Program-made: the position numbers and the translations under genes
In this document: positions 43,164 through 50,055 of the stretch, one piece after another
Numbering within the stretch: position 1 is the stretch's first letter
Layout of the letters: each line of letters begins with the position of its first letter
Assembly: GCA_958448165.1 (NCBI GenBank)
Contig: CAUDCW010000015.1
Location: 1 to 50,055, forward strand
Origin: an uncultured Oscillospiraceae bacterium
GTDB lineage: Bacteria; Bacillota; Clostridia; Oscillospirales; Acutalibacteraceae
Length of the DNA stretch: 50,055 bases
Reading direction: 5' to 3'
Notes under the pieces: model-generated
The model's input: only the letters and a program-made list of their open reading frames with translations
Database searches by the model: none
What the model was told of the DNA's origin: nothing

Positions 43164-43192
43164 TTGACAAACCGCACAACTTGTCATATAAT
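43164..43192 (+). promoter_or_regulatory. tRNA-Gly promoter
   Basis: TTGACA (43164-43169), 17 bp, TATAAT (43187-43192): a perfect consensus promoter 21 bp before the tRNA. Confidence 0.92.
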
Positions 43193-43213
43193 AATTAAGC
43201 AATCACGCCACTT

Positions 43214-43289
43214 GCGGATGTAGCTCATCTGGTAGAGCGCCACCTTGCCAAGGTGGAGGTAGCGAGTTCGAGCCTCGTCATCCGCTCCA
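43214..43289 (+). tRNA. tRNA-Gly(GCC)
   Basis: 76 nt with encoded CCA. The acceptor GCGGATG pairs with CATCCGC; the D arm is AGCTCATCTGGTAGAGC and the anticodon loop is TTGCCAA. Identical to both tRNA-Gly copies in the minus-strand array at 49396 and 49844. Confidence 0.97.
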
Positions 43290-43302
43290 TATTTTACCCG
43301 AC

Positions 43303-43330
43303 GGATAGAGCTTGCTCTATCCTATTTTTA
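43303..43330 (+). terminator. tRNA-Gly terminator
   Basis: GGATAGAGC-TT-GCTCTATCC is a perfect 9-bp stem followed by TATTTTTATT. Confidence 0.85.
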
Positions 43331-43357
43331 TTATTTTGCGGAATTGGAGGCATAAAA

Positions 43358-44191
43358 ATGGCGGCAGATTTACATTGCCATACAAAATTGTCTGACGGCA
43401 GCGTCCCTGTTGACGAGCTTATAATGCTTGCCAAGGGCAGCGGACTGAGCACAATAGCACTTACCGACCACGACACCTTCAGCGGGGTTAAAACGGCTCA
43501 GAGCCTTGGGGAGAGAGTCGGTCTTGAGGTTATCCCGGGTGCCGAGGTTTCGTGCTTTGACAACAAAAGGCACAGGCTTGTGCATATACTTTGCTACTAT
43601 CCCGACAAGCCGGAGGTGTTCGACACAGTTTTTGCCGACATAGCCGAAAGTCGTAAAAAAGAAGTGACCCTTGCGCTTGAAAAGATAATGAAATATTATC
43701 CGATAACTCCCGAAATGGTTCAGCGCAGAGCGCAGGGCAGCGTGACGATTTTTAAGCAGCATATAATGCAAACACTGCTCGACAGCGGCTATACCGACAA
43801 AATATACGGCGAGCTGTATAAAGAGCTTTTTGGATATAAAACCGGAATTGCACGCACGAATATCAAATACCCCGATGCGTTTGAAATACTCGATATGATT
43901 CATCGTGCAGGCGGTGTTGCGGTGCTTGCGCATCCGTCTGTTTACGATTCTATCGACTTCTTGCCGGAGCTTGCCGAAAAAGGTCTTGACGGCGTTGAAT
44001 ACAGCTTCCCACGCAGAAAGCCGGGCGAGGATAAAATTCTTGACGAAATTGTCAAGCAGTATGATCTTATAAAAACAGGCGGTACGGATTTTCACGGCGG
44101 CAGTACAAGCCATGTTCACCCGATAGGCACCTGCACAACAGACGACGATCAGCTCGCAAGACTCAAGGAAACACTGAATAAATCACGCTGA
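43358..44191 (+). CDS. PHP-domain phosphoesterase (RNase AM/nucleoside bisphosphatase type)
   Basis: 277 residues from ATG 43358, TTGGAGG in front. Metal-binding motifs of the PHP fold follow in order: DLHCHTKLSDGS (4-15), LTDHDTF, GAEVSC, AHPSVYD and GGTDFHGG. The family includes the 3',5'-nucleotide bisphosphatases and 5'-3' exonucleases of the YciV/RNase AM group, which fits length and motifs. Product and substrate are inferred from the family. Confidence 0.85.
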   Translation: MAADLHCHTKLSDGSVPVDELIMLAKGSGLSTIALTDHDTFSGVKTAQSLGERVGLEVIPGAEVSCFDNKRHRLVHILCYYPDKPEVFDTVFADIAESRKKEVTLALEKIMKYYPITPEMVQRRAQGSVTIFKQHIMQTLLDSGYTDKIYGELYKELFGYKTGIARTNIKYPDAFEILDMIHRAGGVAVLAHPSVYDSIDFLPELAEKGLDGVEYSFPRRKPGEDKILDEIVKQYDLIKTGGTDFHGGSTSHVHPIGTCTTDDDQLARLKETLNKSR

Positions 44192-44196
44192 AAGCT

Positions 44197-44318
44197 GTTT
44201 GCACATCTTGCTTGCATATTTTCCGTCAGCCTGGCCAAAAAATCCTTGTAATGCGACAGCATTACTGCGGTTTATTTGTCCAACCTGCCGAAAAACTGAC
44301 GGCACAATATGCACAAAC
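44197..44318. repeat. Palindromic intergenic repeat
   Basis: The 122-bp segment is symmetric around GTAATGC-GACA-GCATTAC. Further out CCGTCAG pairs with CTGACGG, and GTTTGxxCATxTTG at the left end pairs with CAAxATGxxCAAAC at the right. It could fold into one long hairpin. It lies between the PHP and TSCPD genes and has no ORF. Such structures are often dispersed non-autonomous repeats; I see no second copy in this window. Confidence 0.5.
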
Positions 44319-44376
44319 GATTTAATCAGTGTTTCCTTAAAAAACATAAATACTTAATTTGACAGGAGAGATATTT

Positions 44377-44640
44377 ATGAAATTTCAGTACACTCCAAGG
44401 GGCGTGTGCTCACAGAAAATAGAGCTTGATATGGACGGCGACATAATCAGGGACGTTAGGTTCTACGGCGGCTGCAACGGCAACCTCAAGGGTATCGGCT
44501 CACTTGTAAAGGGTATGAAGGCGCAGGAGGTTATAAAGCGTTGCGGCGGTATTCGCTGCGGTATGAAATCCACTTCCTGTCCCGACCAGCTTGCGTCAGC
44601 ACTTGAAGAATACCTTATACTAATACCTAATAAAAAGTAG
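44377..44640 (+). CDS. TSCPD-domain protein with 3' end supplied by a MITE
   Basis: 87 residues from ATG 44377, ACAGGAGAG in front. The TSCPD pattern is complete: KFQYTPRGVCSQKIELDMDGD, FYGGCNGNLKGIGSLVKGM, RCGGIRCGMKSTSCPDQLASAL. Domains of this kind occur at the end of some ribonucleotide reductases and as small free proteins of unknown role. The last seven codons (ILIPNKK) and the TAG stop lie inside the inserted repeat that starts at 44618, so the original C-terminus has been replaced. Confidence 0.85.
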   Translation: MKFQYTPRGVCSQKIELDMDGDIIRDVRFYGGCNGNLKGIGSLVKGMKAQEVIKRCGGIRCGMKSTSCPDQLASALEEYLILIPNKK

Positions 44641-44773
44641 ACAATCTTTGCAGTCTAATTTCCGCAATGCTGCGTTGTCGTCCTTGCAAGGCGTCAGCCT
44701 TGCGGCGTCCTCCGCCTTGCCTTGCAAAAATTATCCTCGCAAATATAAGTCTACTTTCTATCAGGAATTAGTA
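44618..44773. mobile_element. MITE, full copy
   Basis: 156 bp with inverted ends of 25 nt: 44618-44642 and 44749-44773 match in 22 of 25 positions (outermost TACTAAT; innermost AAAGTAGAC). The interior holds CTTGCAAGGC repeats and no ORF. A shortened copy stands at 48242-48289. Inserted into the 3' end of the TSCPD gene. Confidence 0.85.
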
Positions 44774-44824
44774 TTACAACAAAATAATCACATAAAGCTT
44801 TATGAACCGGTAAAATAAAAATAC

Positions 44825-44867
44825 GGCATACACACTTTTAGGGAAGATTAGTGTGTGTGCCTTTTTT
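44825..44867 (+). terminator. Terminator downstream of TSCPD gene and MITE
   Basis: GGCAxACACACT and AGTGTGTxTGCC pair with one mismatch, followed by TTTTTTA. It probably was the original terminator of the TSCPD gene before the repeat landed between them. The next 260 bp up to the sigma-factor gene are AT-rich and hold no supported gene. Confidence 0.85.
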
Positions 44868-45092
44868 ATGTGATAAACCTTTTCTGTCAAGCTACCGTTA
44901 CTCATTTTTCGGGCATTGGAGTATAGATGTCTGCGGATTCTCTATATATGATTCGCTCAAGCAGTTTTTTTGCTTGATTGTTTTTTTGATTGACGTAATC
45001 GACGTTACTGTCACCGCAAAAATTATTGAAAAAAATAACATAAATTTCAAAAATATGCACCCAAATCCTGCAATCAATTGTTATTATTAATA

Positions 45093-45102
45093 GAAGCGCT
45101 TC
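45093..45102. promoter_or_regulatory. Short palindrome before the sigma-factor gene
   Basis: GAAGCGCTTC, a perfect 10-nt palindrome, 26 bp before the start codon. It may be an operator; function unproven. Confidence 0.25.
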
Positions 45103-45128
45103 AAAACACAAAAGAGAGGGTGAAAGTA

Positions 45129-45671
45129 TTGAGGGACAAGCTTTTGCTGAAACTGAAAAAACACGACGAAAAAGCATTGGAAGCTGTAATAGAGCAATAT
45201 TCACGTCTTGTGGCTACGGTAATAAACAATATTTCAAGAGGCAGTCTTACAAAAGAAGATATTGAGGAAACTGTTGCAGATGTGTTTGTTACACTTTGGA
45301 ATAATGCGGATAAAGTGCAGGAGGGCAGGCTGAAAGGATATATCTGCTGTATCGCAAAAACCCGCACACTTAATAAAATAGCAGTTAACAGAAAAGGAAC
45401 TGTTCTCAATATTGATGACTACGACCCCGAGGATGATTTTTCGATTGCGGACGAAACCGAGAAAAAGGACATACACAGGGAGCTTCGTGAGATTATCAGA
45501 GAAATAGAATTGCCCGACAGGGAAATTCTGATACGCTACTACTATTATTATCAGACTGTTTCACAGATTGGCGAGGCTATGGAAATGAACATAGAAACTG
45601 TGAAATCCAAGCTCAGGCGAACCCGCAATAAAATTAAAGCAAAACTGATTGAAAGGAGTTATACACTATGA
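45129..45671 (+). CDS. ECF-type RNA polymerase sigma factor
   Basis: 180 residues from TTG 45129, chosen because GAGAGGG ends 8 nt before it; GTG 45120 overlaps that site. Region 2 (ALEAVIEQYSRLVATVINNISRG, DIEETVADVFVTLW) and region 4 (LPDREILIRYYYYYQTVSQIGEAM, NIETVKSKLRRTRNKIK) are clear. Region 4 is the -35 binding HTH. It overlaps the membrane protein gene by ATGA, the classical arrangement of sigma and anti-sigma. Confidence 0.9.
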   Translation: MRDKLLLKLKKHDEKALEAVIEQYSRLVATVINNISRGSLTKEDIEETVADVFVTLWNNADKVQEGRLKGYICCIAKTRTLNKIAVNRKGTVLNIDDYDPEDDFSIADETEKKDIHRELREIIREIELPDREILIRYYYYYQTVSQIGEAMEMNIETVKSKLRRTRNKIKAKLIERSYTL

Positions 45672-47032
45672 AAACTACATTCAAGAAAGTTTTTGACGAA
45701 TTCGATGACGAACTTATGAATACAGATGAATTCAACGCCGGTGAAAGTATTGATATAGACGTTGAAAAAATCAAGGGAGAAGTGCTTATGCGTATTAATG
45801 ATAAAAACGGCAAAAAGAAATTCAGCAAGAAGATAATCGCAATTCTTATTGCGGCGGCAATAGTAATTGCAGGCACAGTCGGAGCCTTTGCAACAGGATG
45901 TGTGCAGAGCGTTTTCAAAGAGCTTTTTAACAACAACAGCGGTATGAATTCTGCAGGACTTTATGACGGCGGAAATGTGGAGCTTATCAGCTGTGACGAC
46001 AGCCTGAATGTTGAGCTGCTCGGCGTTACGGGTGACGGCGAAAAGCTTTACTCGGCAATTGAAATTACCAAGAAAGACGGCAGTGCGGTTATTGATGAGG
46101 ATTACGAGGAACCGTTCTGCTGGCGTAATGAGCTGCCGGACCCGATGCCGGAGGATAAAACATTTTACGACTACCTTGCCTGCAAAGCCGTATATATGGA
46201 CAAAAACGGTAATTCATCAAGCGACAATGACGGCGATGTGCAAGCGATAAATACAATAAAATATTCGCTCAGTGAAGATAACAAGAGCCTTAAGCTGTTT
46301 GTTTTCAGCATAGTATCAGGAGATCTTAAGGACGGCAGATTGACTGTTACAAGCGAGGGCGTTGGAGCCTATAATATTCATGAGGTTATTTATGAGTTAG
46401 ATTATGCGAGAAAAGCATTTTCGGATTTTGATGATGAAGAGCCTTTTGATGAGGAGCTGATTGATAAGCGTTTGCAGGAGCTCGGCATTACAGATGACGA
46501 CTGCAGTTCTATAGAAAGCGGTCAAAAGATAAAGTACTGTTGGTGCGATTTCAAAAAATTTGAGCTTCCCTTTGAAATCAGCTTTGACCTAAACTACGAA
46601 TCGGACGGCAACATCAGCAAGGAACTGACAGTTGAAGACGCTCCGAATGTTATTAAGCCGATTGCCGATAAGGTGAAAATGGAGATAACTCCGTTTTCCG
46701 TTTATCTTTACGGTCAATGCGATAAAAAGGTAGTCGAGGAATCAGGTTGGTCAGAAGATGAAGAGGAAAATAATAACCTTTGCTTTAAGGACGTCGATTG
46801 GGAAGAAAACTCCAAGATTATATTAAACGACGGTACTGTTTACTATCTCTATCCATATGTGGGCGGCAAATCCAGCGTTGGAGAGAACGGAAACGCAGAT
46901 TATTACGAGGAAAAAATTCCGCTTAATCTTTCAACCGTAGTCGGTGCGCCTATACTGCCGGAAATTAATGTAATAGACACAAGAGAAATCAAAACCGTTA
47001 TGATTAACGGAGATATTGTTTACAGCAAATAA
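45668..47032 (+). CDS. Membrane protein, probable anti-sigma factor (DUF4179-like)
   Basis: 454 residues. Residues about 1-55 are cytosolic and acidic, with one membrane helix at about 57-77, then a large external domain beginning FKELFNNNSGMNSAGLYDGG. This layout and the position after an ECF sigma gene match DUF4179-type regulators. The N-terminal part would hold the sigma factor at the membrane and the outer domain would sense a signal. No typical zinc HxxxCxxC motif is seen, so the binding mode is not the ZAS type. Confidence 0.7.
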   Translation: MKTTFKKVFDEFDDELMNTDEFNAGESIDIDVEKIKGEVLMRINDKNGKKKFSKKIIAILIAAAIVIAGTVGAFATGCVQSVFKELFNNNSGMNSAGLYDGGNVELISCDDSLNVELLGVTGDGEKLYSAIEITKKDGSAVIDEDYEEPFCWRNELPDPMPEDKTFYDYLACKAVYMDKNGNSSSDNDGDVQAINTIKYSLSEDNKSLKLFVFSIVSGDLKDGRLTVTSEGVGAYNIHEVIYELDYARKAFSDFDDEEPFDEELIDKRLQELGITDDDCSSIESGQKIKYCWCDFKKFELPFEISFDLNYESDGNISKELTVEDAPNVIKPIADKVKMEITPFSVYLYGQCDKKVVEESGWSEDEEENNNLCFKDVDWEENSKIILNDGTVYYLYPYVGGKSSVGENGNADYYEEKIPLNLSTVVGAPILPEINVIDTREIKTVMINGDIVYSK

Positions 47033-47052
47033 AATCAAAAGTGTATTATGCA

Positions 47053-47210
47053 AGGGGCTGTCGCATTAACAACCCCAAAAAGAAAAGCCGGGCAGCCCGA
47101 AAGGGTTGCCCGGTTAAGTGTGTTTACGGCATTTTTAAACTATAATAATCCTATGTTCACGGCTTTCGGCTGCGCATTGCCGTTTCCGCTCTTGTCAATT
47201 CTATATAACA
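47053..47210 (-). mobile_element. Relic of an insertion-sequence end
   Basis: On the minus strand an open reading frame fragment ends GNAQPKAVNIGLL at TAG 47140. A strong hairpin follows (CCGGGCAACCC-TTTC-GGGCTGCCCGG, 47113-47088) with a T-rich tail, then GCGACAGCCCC, which resembles the terminal repeat of IS1182/ISL3-type elements. This is what the tail of a transposase gene, its terminator and the element's end look like. The rest is gone. The remaining gap to 47366 holds nothing I can name. Confidence 0.45.
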
Positions 47211-47366
47211 AAAAATTTATCTTGATTTCGTATAACATTAAGCTGTATAATGTGTAAAAATAGGTGATATATGTTATTCGTGCGGTTACGATTTAGCGGA
47301 ATTGAGGAAACTGCAAAAAGCTAATGTTTTGCGGTTCGGCATAGAAATAAATCGGGAGATGGTTTT

Positions 47367-48077
47367 ATGGAAAGCTACAAGGCGTTTAGCAAAAGAATCG
47401 ACTATCAGAAGCCGGAACTCGGGGTTGACAACATATATTTTCAACCCGACGGCAGAGTTTATGAAAAAGTAAAAGAGGATAACCGTTTTAAAAGCTTCTA
47501 CGGTGATACGGTTGTGTTTGACCTCGACAGTAAAACAAAGGAAAAGGTTTTTGAAATAATAGAAAAGCTTTATGATGCCGTACCCGAATGCTTCTGCGAG
47601 AAGCTGATTCGGGACACAATCCACATGACCCTGCACGATTTAAGCGCATCGGACAATTTGGACAAAACTGCGCCGGAGGTTTTTAACAACGAGATAAAGC
47701 TGTTGCAGGTTATCGGTGATAACCCGATTAAAAAGCAGACTATAAAAATGAAAACAAACTATGTAATCAATATGATTCATACAAGCCTTGTGCTTGCCCT
47801 TTGTCCTGCCGATGAAAAGGAATGGGAGAAGCTTGCACGCCTCTACGATTTAATCAATAAAGTTAAGCTGTGCGGCTATCCTTTTCTGACGCCGCACATC
47901 ACTCTTGCGTATTATAATTATAACGGCTTTGATGTCTGCTCGGTGCAGAAGCTCAAGGAGGTTGTAAAAGAACTGAACAAAGAAAGCTTTGAAATCACCC
48001 TTAACACCGAAAAGCTTGTGTATCAGAAATTTACAAGTATGAATAATTACATAAGCATTTTTAATCTTTTGAAATAA
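47367..48077 (+). CDS. 2H phosphoesterase-like protein
   Basis: 236 residues, GGGAGATGGTTTT in front. Two His-x-Thr motifs are visible about 100 residues apart: DTIHMTLHDL (near 90) and FLTPHITLAYY (near 178). This is the pattern of the 2H (LigT-like) phosphoesterase superfamily, which opens cyclic phosphates on RNA or nucleotides. The spacing and beta-strand context agree. It stands alone among mobile-element debris, and the substrate is unknown. Confidence 0.65.
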   Translation: MESYKAFSKRIDYQKPELGVDNIYFQPDGRVYEKVKEDNRFKSFYGDTVVFDLDSKTKEKVFEIIEKLYDAVPECFCEKLIRDTIHMTLHDLSASDNLDKTAPEVFNNEIKLLQVIGDNPIKKQTIKMKTNYVINMIHTSLVLALCPADEKEWEKLARLYDLINKVKLCGYPFLTPHITLAYYNYNGFDVCSVQKLKEVVKELNKESFEITLNTEKLVYQKFTSMNNYISIFNLLK

Positions 48078-48172
48078 GCTTGTCACCCGTTGTTCACAAC
48101 GGTAACAATATACTTCTTGACGAAAGCTGTGTAGTGAGAAATGATTTTGCTTATATATCTTAATTACGGGAG

Positions 48173-48292
48173 GTGCGTTTCCTTAAGCAATATGACCGTA
48201 TAAGATTAAAAGACGGACGCACCGCTACGGTTGTTGACATCATAAAAAGTAGACAATCTTTGCAGTCTACTTTCTATCAGGATTTAGTATAA
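48173..48292 (+). pseudogene. Small-protein fragment disrupted by a MITE
   Basis: The frame from GTG 48173 reads VRFLKQYDRIRLKDGRTATVVDI and then runs into the repeat, which adds 16 residues to TAA 48290-48292. The pattern YDRxxLKDGRxxTVVDI resembles short SH3/KOW-like barrel proteins (DUF4926 type). GGGAGG touches the GTG, so the true start is uncertain. Truncated at its 3' end. Confidence 0.4.
48242..48289. mobile_element. MITE, internally deleted copy
   Basis: 48 bp that match both ends of the 156-bp element at 44618-44773: AAAAGTAGACAATCTTTGCA joined directly to GTCTACTTTCTATCAGG. The outer 12 nt of the left end and about 110 bp of interior are missing. It now forms a hairpin of AGTAGAC and GTCTACT. 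Confidence 0.8.
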
Positions 48293-48294
48293 GA

Positions 48295-48513
48295 GTGCCG
48301 ATTGAGGTTCAATCCGATGCACAGCTCGGCGATATAACTATGATGTGCTGCGGTGAGCCGATTGTGGATTGCCGTGAGCTTCAATGCGGAAGCACCTGTG
48401 AGCTTATTATCACGCAAAAGTACCGAGTGAAAATTCCGATAAATTACAAGTTGACCGCCTGTAGGGGTGAAAGCACAATAACCTGCATCGGAAGTCCCGG
48501 CAGCTGCAGATAA
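48295..48513 (+). pseudogene. 5'-truncated SPOCS-like gene
   Basis: The frame enters from the repeat and reads VPIEVQSDAQLGDITMMCCG, later CELIITQKYRVKIPINYKL, ending at 48513 after 72 residues. The RVPIEV start, paired cysteines and ITQKxxVxIP pattern resemble the repeats of SPOCS/DUF3794 spore-coat-type proteins. The N-terminal part is lost where the MITE joins. GTG 48295 has no ribosome-binding site, so expression is doubtful. Confidence 0.45.
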
Positions 48514-48525
48514 TTGTAAAATAAA

Positions 48526-48580
48526 ACGCCGCTGAAAGCCTTACATCTGTAAGAGCATTTTCAGCGGTGTTCTTTGTTTT
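48526..48580 (+). terminator. Terminator after the SPOCS-like fragment
   Basis: ACGCCGCTGAAA and TTTTCAGCGGTGT pair, with an inner TTAC-ATCT-GTAA helix. TCTTTGTTTTT follows. Confidence 0.75.
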
Positions 48581-48641
48581 TACAGCTTTTTCGTGGCTTG
48601 CAGGATGTATCTGCTTGATTTCATTGATAAGCTTCATCATA

Positions 48642-48889
48642 TTATATTGAGTTCTGCGCAAATTTTGCGGCGGCATAAGCCATTGCGGCTACTGAGCCTT
48701 TCATATCCGACGTACTTTTGCCATAGATTCTGCCGTCGTGGATTTCAGCCTAAAACGGCGGATAGAGCCAACCGTCACCGTCAGAAACGGGTACAGTGTC
48801 TATGTGACCGTCAAATAAAAGCTTCTTTCCCGGATATTTGCCTTTTATACAGCCGATGCCCTCAACGATAAATCCGTTTATAATGGTTG
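48642..48889 (-). pseudogene. M20-family peptidase fragment with internal stop
   Basis: The minus-strand frame reads FIVEGIGCIKGKYPGKKLLF then DGHIDTVPVSDGDGWLYPPF, an in-frame TAG, and continues AEIHDGRIYGKSTSDMKGSV. GHIDTVP and the DMKG motif contribute metal-binding residues in M20 peptidases (YgeY/DapE/ArgE group). Both ends are missing, and the stop breaks the remaining 80 codons, so it is a dead fragment. Confidence 0.8.
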
Positions 48890-49098
48890 TGTGTAATAAG
48901 CACAGTGATGAAATGTGGTAAATAGACATATTTATATAAAGAGGAATAAGTATGATTATTATTGAATAAATCGTCAAATATGAAATAACGATAATGAAAA
49001 ATGCAATATAATTTTGCCTGATAAGCTTGAATATTGCCGTGACGGAAAACGTTACTCAAAATTATCAGAAAAGAGAAAAGTCAAAATACCTCGGGAAA

Positions 49099-49148
49099 AC
49101 AAAAAAGAACATTGCTTAGTTACCGTAATGCGGCGATTAAGCAATGTC
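49099..49148 (-). terminator. Terminator of the tRNA array
   Basis: On the minus strand ACATTGCTTAA and TTAAGCAATGT (forward 49109-49118 and 49137-49147) pair around an 18-nt loop and are followed by TCTTTTTTG. It lies 15 bp after tRNA-Ala. Confidence 0.75.
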
Positions 49149-49162
49149 CTATCAGTATCAGT

Positions 49163-49238
<76 letters not shown>

Positions 49239-49361
49239 AGATTTAATTTTAATAATTTGTAAGTGCTGAAATTTAAAGAAGCGTCAAATTTGTGTGACTT
49301 AATCTATACAGCGTTGGCAAAGCTTTTGTTGTCCGAGTTTTGCAAACAGGGAAGAGGCAAC

Positions 49362-49396
49362 AAAAAAGAGCTTAACCGCTATTCAGTTAAGCTCTT
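49362..49396 (-). terminator. Internal terminator after tRNA-Gly
   Basis: On the minus strand AAGAGCTTAAC and GTTAAGCTCTT (11 bp) are followed by TTTTGTTG. It starts on the CCA end of tRNA-Gly. Confidence 0.8.
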
Positions 49397-49471
49397 GGAG
49401 CGGATGACGAGGCTCGAACTCGCTACCTCCACCTTGGCAAGGTGGCGCTCTACCAGATGAGCTACATCCGC
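49396..49471 (-). tRNA. tRNA-Gly(GCC), array copy 1
   Basis: 76 nt with encoded CCA. Identical to the copies at 43214-43289 and 49844-49919. Confidence 0.97.
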
Positions 49472-49499
49472 ATATGTGCGGTTTGCACCGCAAAAAATT

Positions 49500-49576
49500 T
49501 GGCGACCCGGAACGGGTTCGAACCGTCGACCTCTAGCGTGACAGGCTAGCGTTCTAACCAACTGAACTACCGGGCC
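49500..49576 (-). tRNA. tRNA-Asp(GTC)
   Basis: 77 nt with encoded CCA. Acceptor GGCCCGG, D arm AGTTCAGTTGGTTAGAAC, anticodon loop CTGTCAC, T arm GACGGTTCGAACCCGTT. A second copy begins at the window edge (50006). Confidence 0.97.
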
Positions 49577-49581
49577 AGATA

Positions 49582-49657
49582 TGGTGGGAACAATAGGGCT
49601 CGAACCTATGACCCTCTGCTTGTAAGGCAGATGCTCTCCCAGCTGAGCTATGCTCCC
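49582..49657 (-). tRNA. tRNA-Val(TAC)
   Basis: 76 nt with encoded CCA. Acceptor GGGAGCA, anticodon loop CTTACAA, T arm ATAGGTTCGAGCCCTAT. TAC reads GUA/GUG valine codons. Five bp from tRNA-Asp. Confidence 0.97.
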
Positions 49658-49668
49658 GAATTGTTTCT

Positions 49669-49700
49669 TAATACTTCCCTGCAAAAACAGGGAAGTATTA
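49669..49700 (-). other. Hairpin between tRNA-Cys and tRNA-Val
   Basis: TAATACTTCCCTG and CAGGGAAGTATTA form a perfect 13-bp stem. No T run on the minus strand, so it is more likely a processing structure than a terminator. Confidence 0.55.
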
Positions 49701-49704
49701 AATT

Positions 49705-49779
49705 TGGAGGCGACACCCGGATTTGAACCGGGGAATCAGGGTTTTGCAGACCCATGCCTTACCGCTTGGCTATGTCGCC
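49705..49779 (-). tRNA. tRNA-Cys(GCA)
   Basis: 75 nt with encoded CCA. Acceptor GGCGACA, D arm AGCCAAGCGGTAAGGC, anticodon loop CTGCAAA, T arm CCCGGTTCAAATCCGGG. Confidence 0.96.
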
Positions 49780-49810
49780 GTAAAAATCAAATGCATAGGG
49801 CAGATGATTT

Positions 49811-49841
49811 AATAAAAGCACTTAAAGCAATTTTAAGTGCT
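49811..49841 (-). terminator. Weak terminator after tRNA-Gly copy 2
   Basis: On the minus strand AGCACTTAAAA and TTTAAGTGCT pair around a short loop and are followed by TTTATT. Confidence 0.55.
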
Positions 49842-49843
49842 GT

Positions 49844-49919
49844 TGGAGCGGATGACGAGGCTCGAACTCGCTACCTCCACCTTGGCAAGGTGGCGCTCTA
49901 CCAGATGAGCTACATCCGC
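49844..49919 (-). tRNA. tRNA-Gly(GCC), array copy 2
   Basis: 76 nt with encoded CCA, base-for-base identical to 49396-49471. Confidence 0.97.
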
Positions 49920-49924
49920 AATTA

Positions 49925-50000
<76 letters not shown>

Positions 50001-50005
50001 AAATT

Positions 50006-50055
50006 TGGCGACCCGGAACGGGTTCGAACCGTCGACCTCTAGCGTGACAGGCTAG
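50006..50055 (-). tRNA. tRNA-Asp(GTC), second copy, cut by window end
   Basis: The 50 nt present are identical to the 3' 50 nt of tRNA-Asp at 49500-49549, including the GTC anticodon. The 5' part lies beyond the window. Confidence 0.93.

Noticed and set aside
44851..45090. 79-codon ORF between the TSCPD terminator and the sigma-factor gene
   Set aside because: GTG start at the terminator tail, no ribosome-binding site, no recognisable domain.
48410..48676. Minus-strand ORF of 88 codons with MMKLINEIKQIHPASHEKAV
   Set aside because: It crosses a terminator and the SPOCS-like fragment in reverse, with no ribosome-binding site and no continuity with the M20 fragment.

Overview
The window looks like the chromosome of a low-to-mid G+C Gram-positive gut Clostridia, most likely from the Ruminococcaceae/Oscillospiraceae. 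The evidence is the gene content and order: a division/cell-wall cluster with SpoVD-like PBP and DivIB, feoA-feoA-feoB with a DtxR-type repressor, yqzL-recO-mutS2, and panB-panC-panD with a DUF2520 gene. Ribosome-binding sites are strong AGGAGG types, and many short palindromic repeats sit between genes. Species was not determined.

Layout. 1-885: 3' part of tRNA-Asn followed by an eroded mobile-element remnant (broken ORF, HTH gene). 973-4598: an operon with a degenerate 7TM sensor, a histidine kinase and a LuxR-type response regulator. 4626-9186: a promoter with an 18-bp palindrome, a receiver-like protein, a large secreted beta-helix protein with a frameshift, and a lipoprotein flanked by a duplicated gene end. 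9313-10247: a DUF5131 gene and an IS200 stub. 10268-14194: an iron-uptake locus (DtxR regulator, four identical-type operator palindromes, feoA, feoA, feoB, Cys-rich membrane peptide). 14315-15244: a mobile repeat and a flavodoxin. 15255-19279 (minus): DUF2140-like, mutS2, recO, yqzL. 19680-22854 (minus): pantothenate operon. 22914-24231: rimM-trmD. 24365-28420: ptsH, uvrC, rsmD-coaD and a coiled-coil protein. 28769-41638: division and wall cluster mraZ-rsmH-ftsL-pbp-mraY-ftsW-murG-murA-divIB-ftsZ. 41650-44640: HD protein, zinc-ribbon protein, tRNA-Gly, PHP and TSCPD genes. 45129-47032: ECF sigma factor and its probable anti-sigma partner. 47053-48889: a debris field with an IS end, an orphan 2H-phosphoesterase, a MITE, two truncated genes and an M20-peptidase pseudogene. 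49163-50055 (minus): tRNA array Asp-Phe-Gly-Cys-Val-Asp-Gly-Ala.

How the parts work together. The division cluster makes lipid I/II (MraY, MurG), supplies the UDP-MurNAc precursor step (MurA) and assembles the septal machine (FtsZ, FtsL, DivIB, FtsW, PBP); murD, murE and murF are absent. The iron locus is a textbook repressor-operator arrangement. The pantothenate operon contains a Rossmann/DUF2520 protein where a ketopantoate reductase would be expected.

The least explained parts are three structured segments between ftsL and pbp, one sharing a 21-nt near-identical stretch with tRNA-Asn; a hairpin that pairs out the murA ribosome-binding site; the sensor-kinase-regulator locus whose likely operator lies at about -42 of a secreted-protein operon that begins with a receiver-like protein bearing Glu in place of the phospho-Asp; and several non-autonomous repeats, one of which supplies the stop codon of a neighbouring gene.
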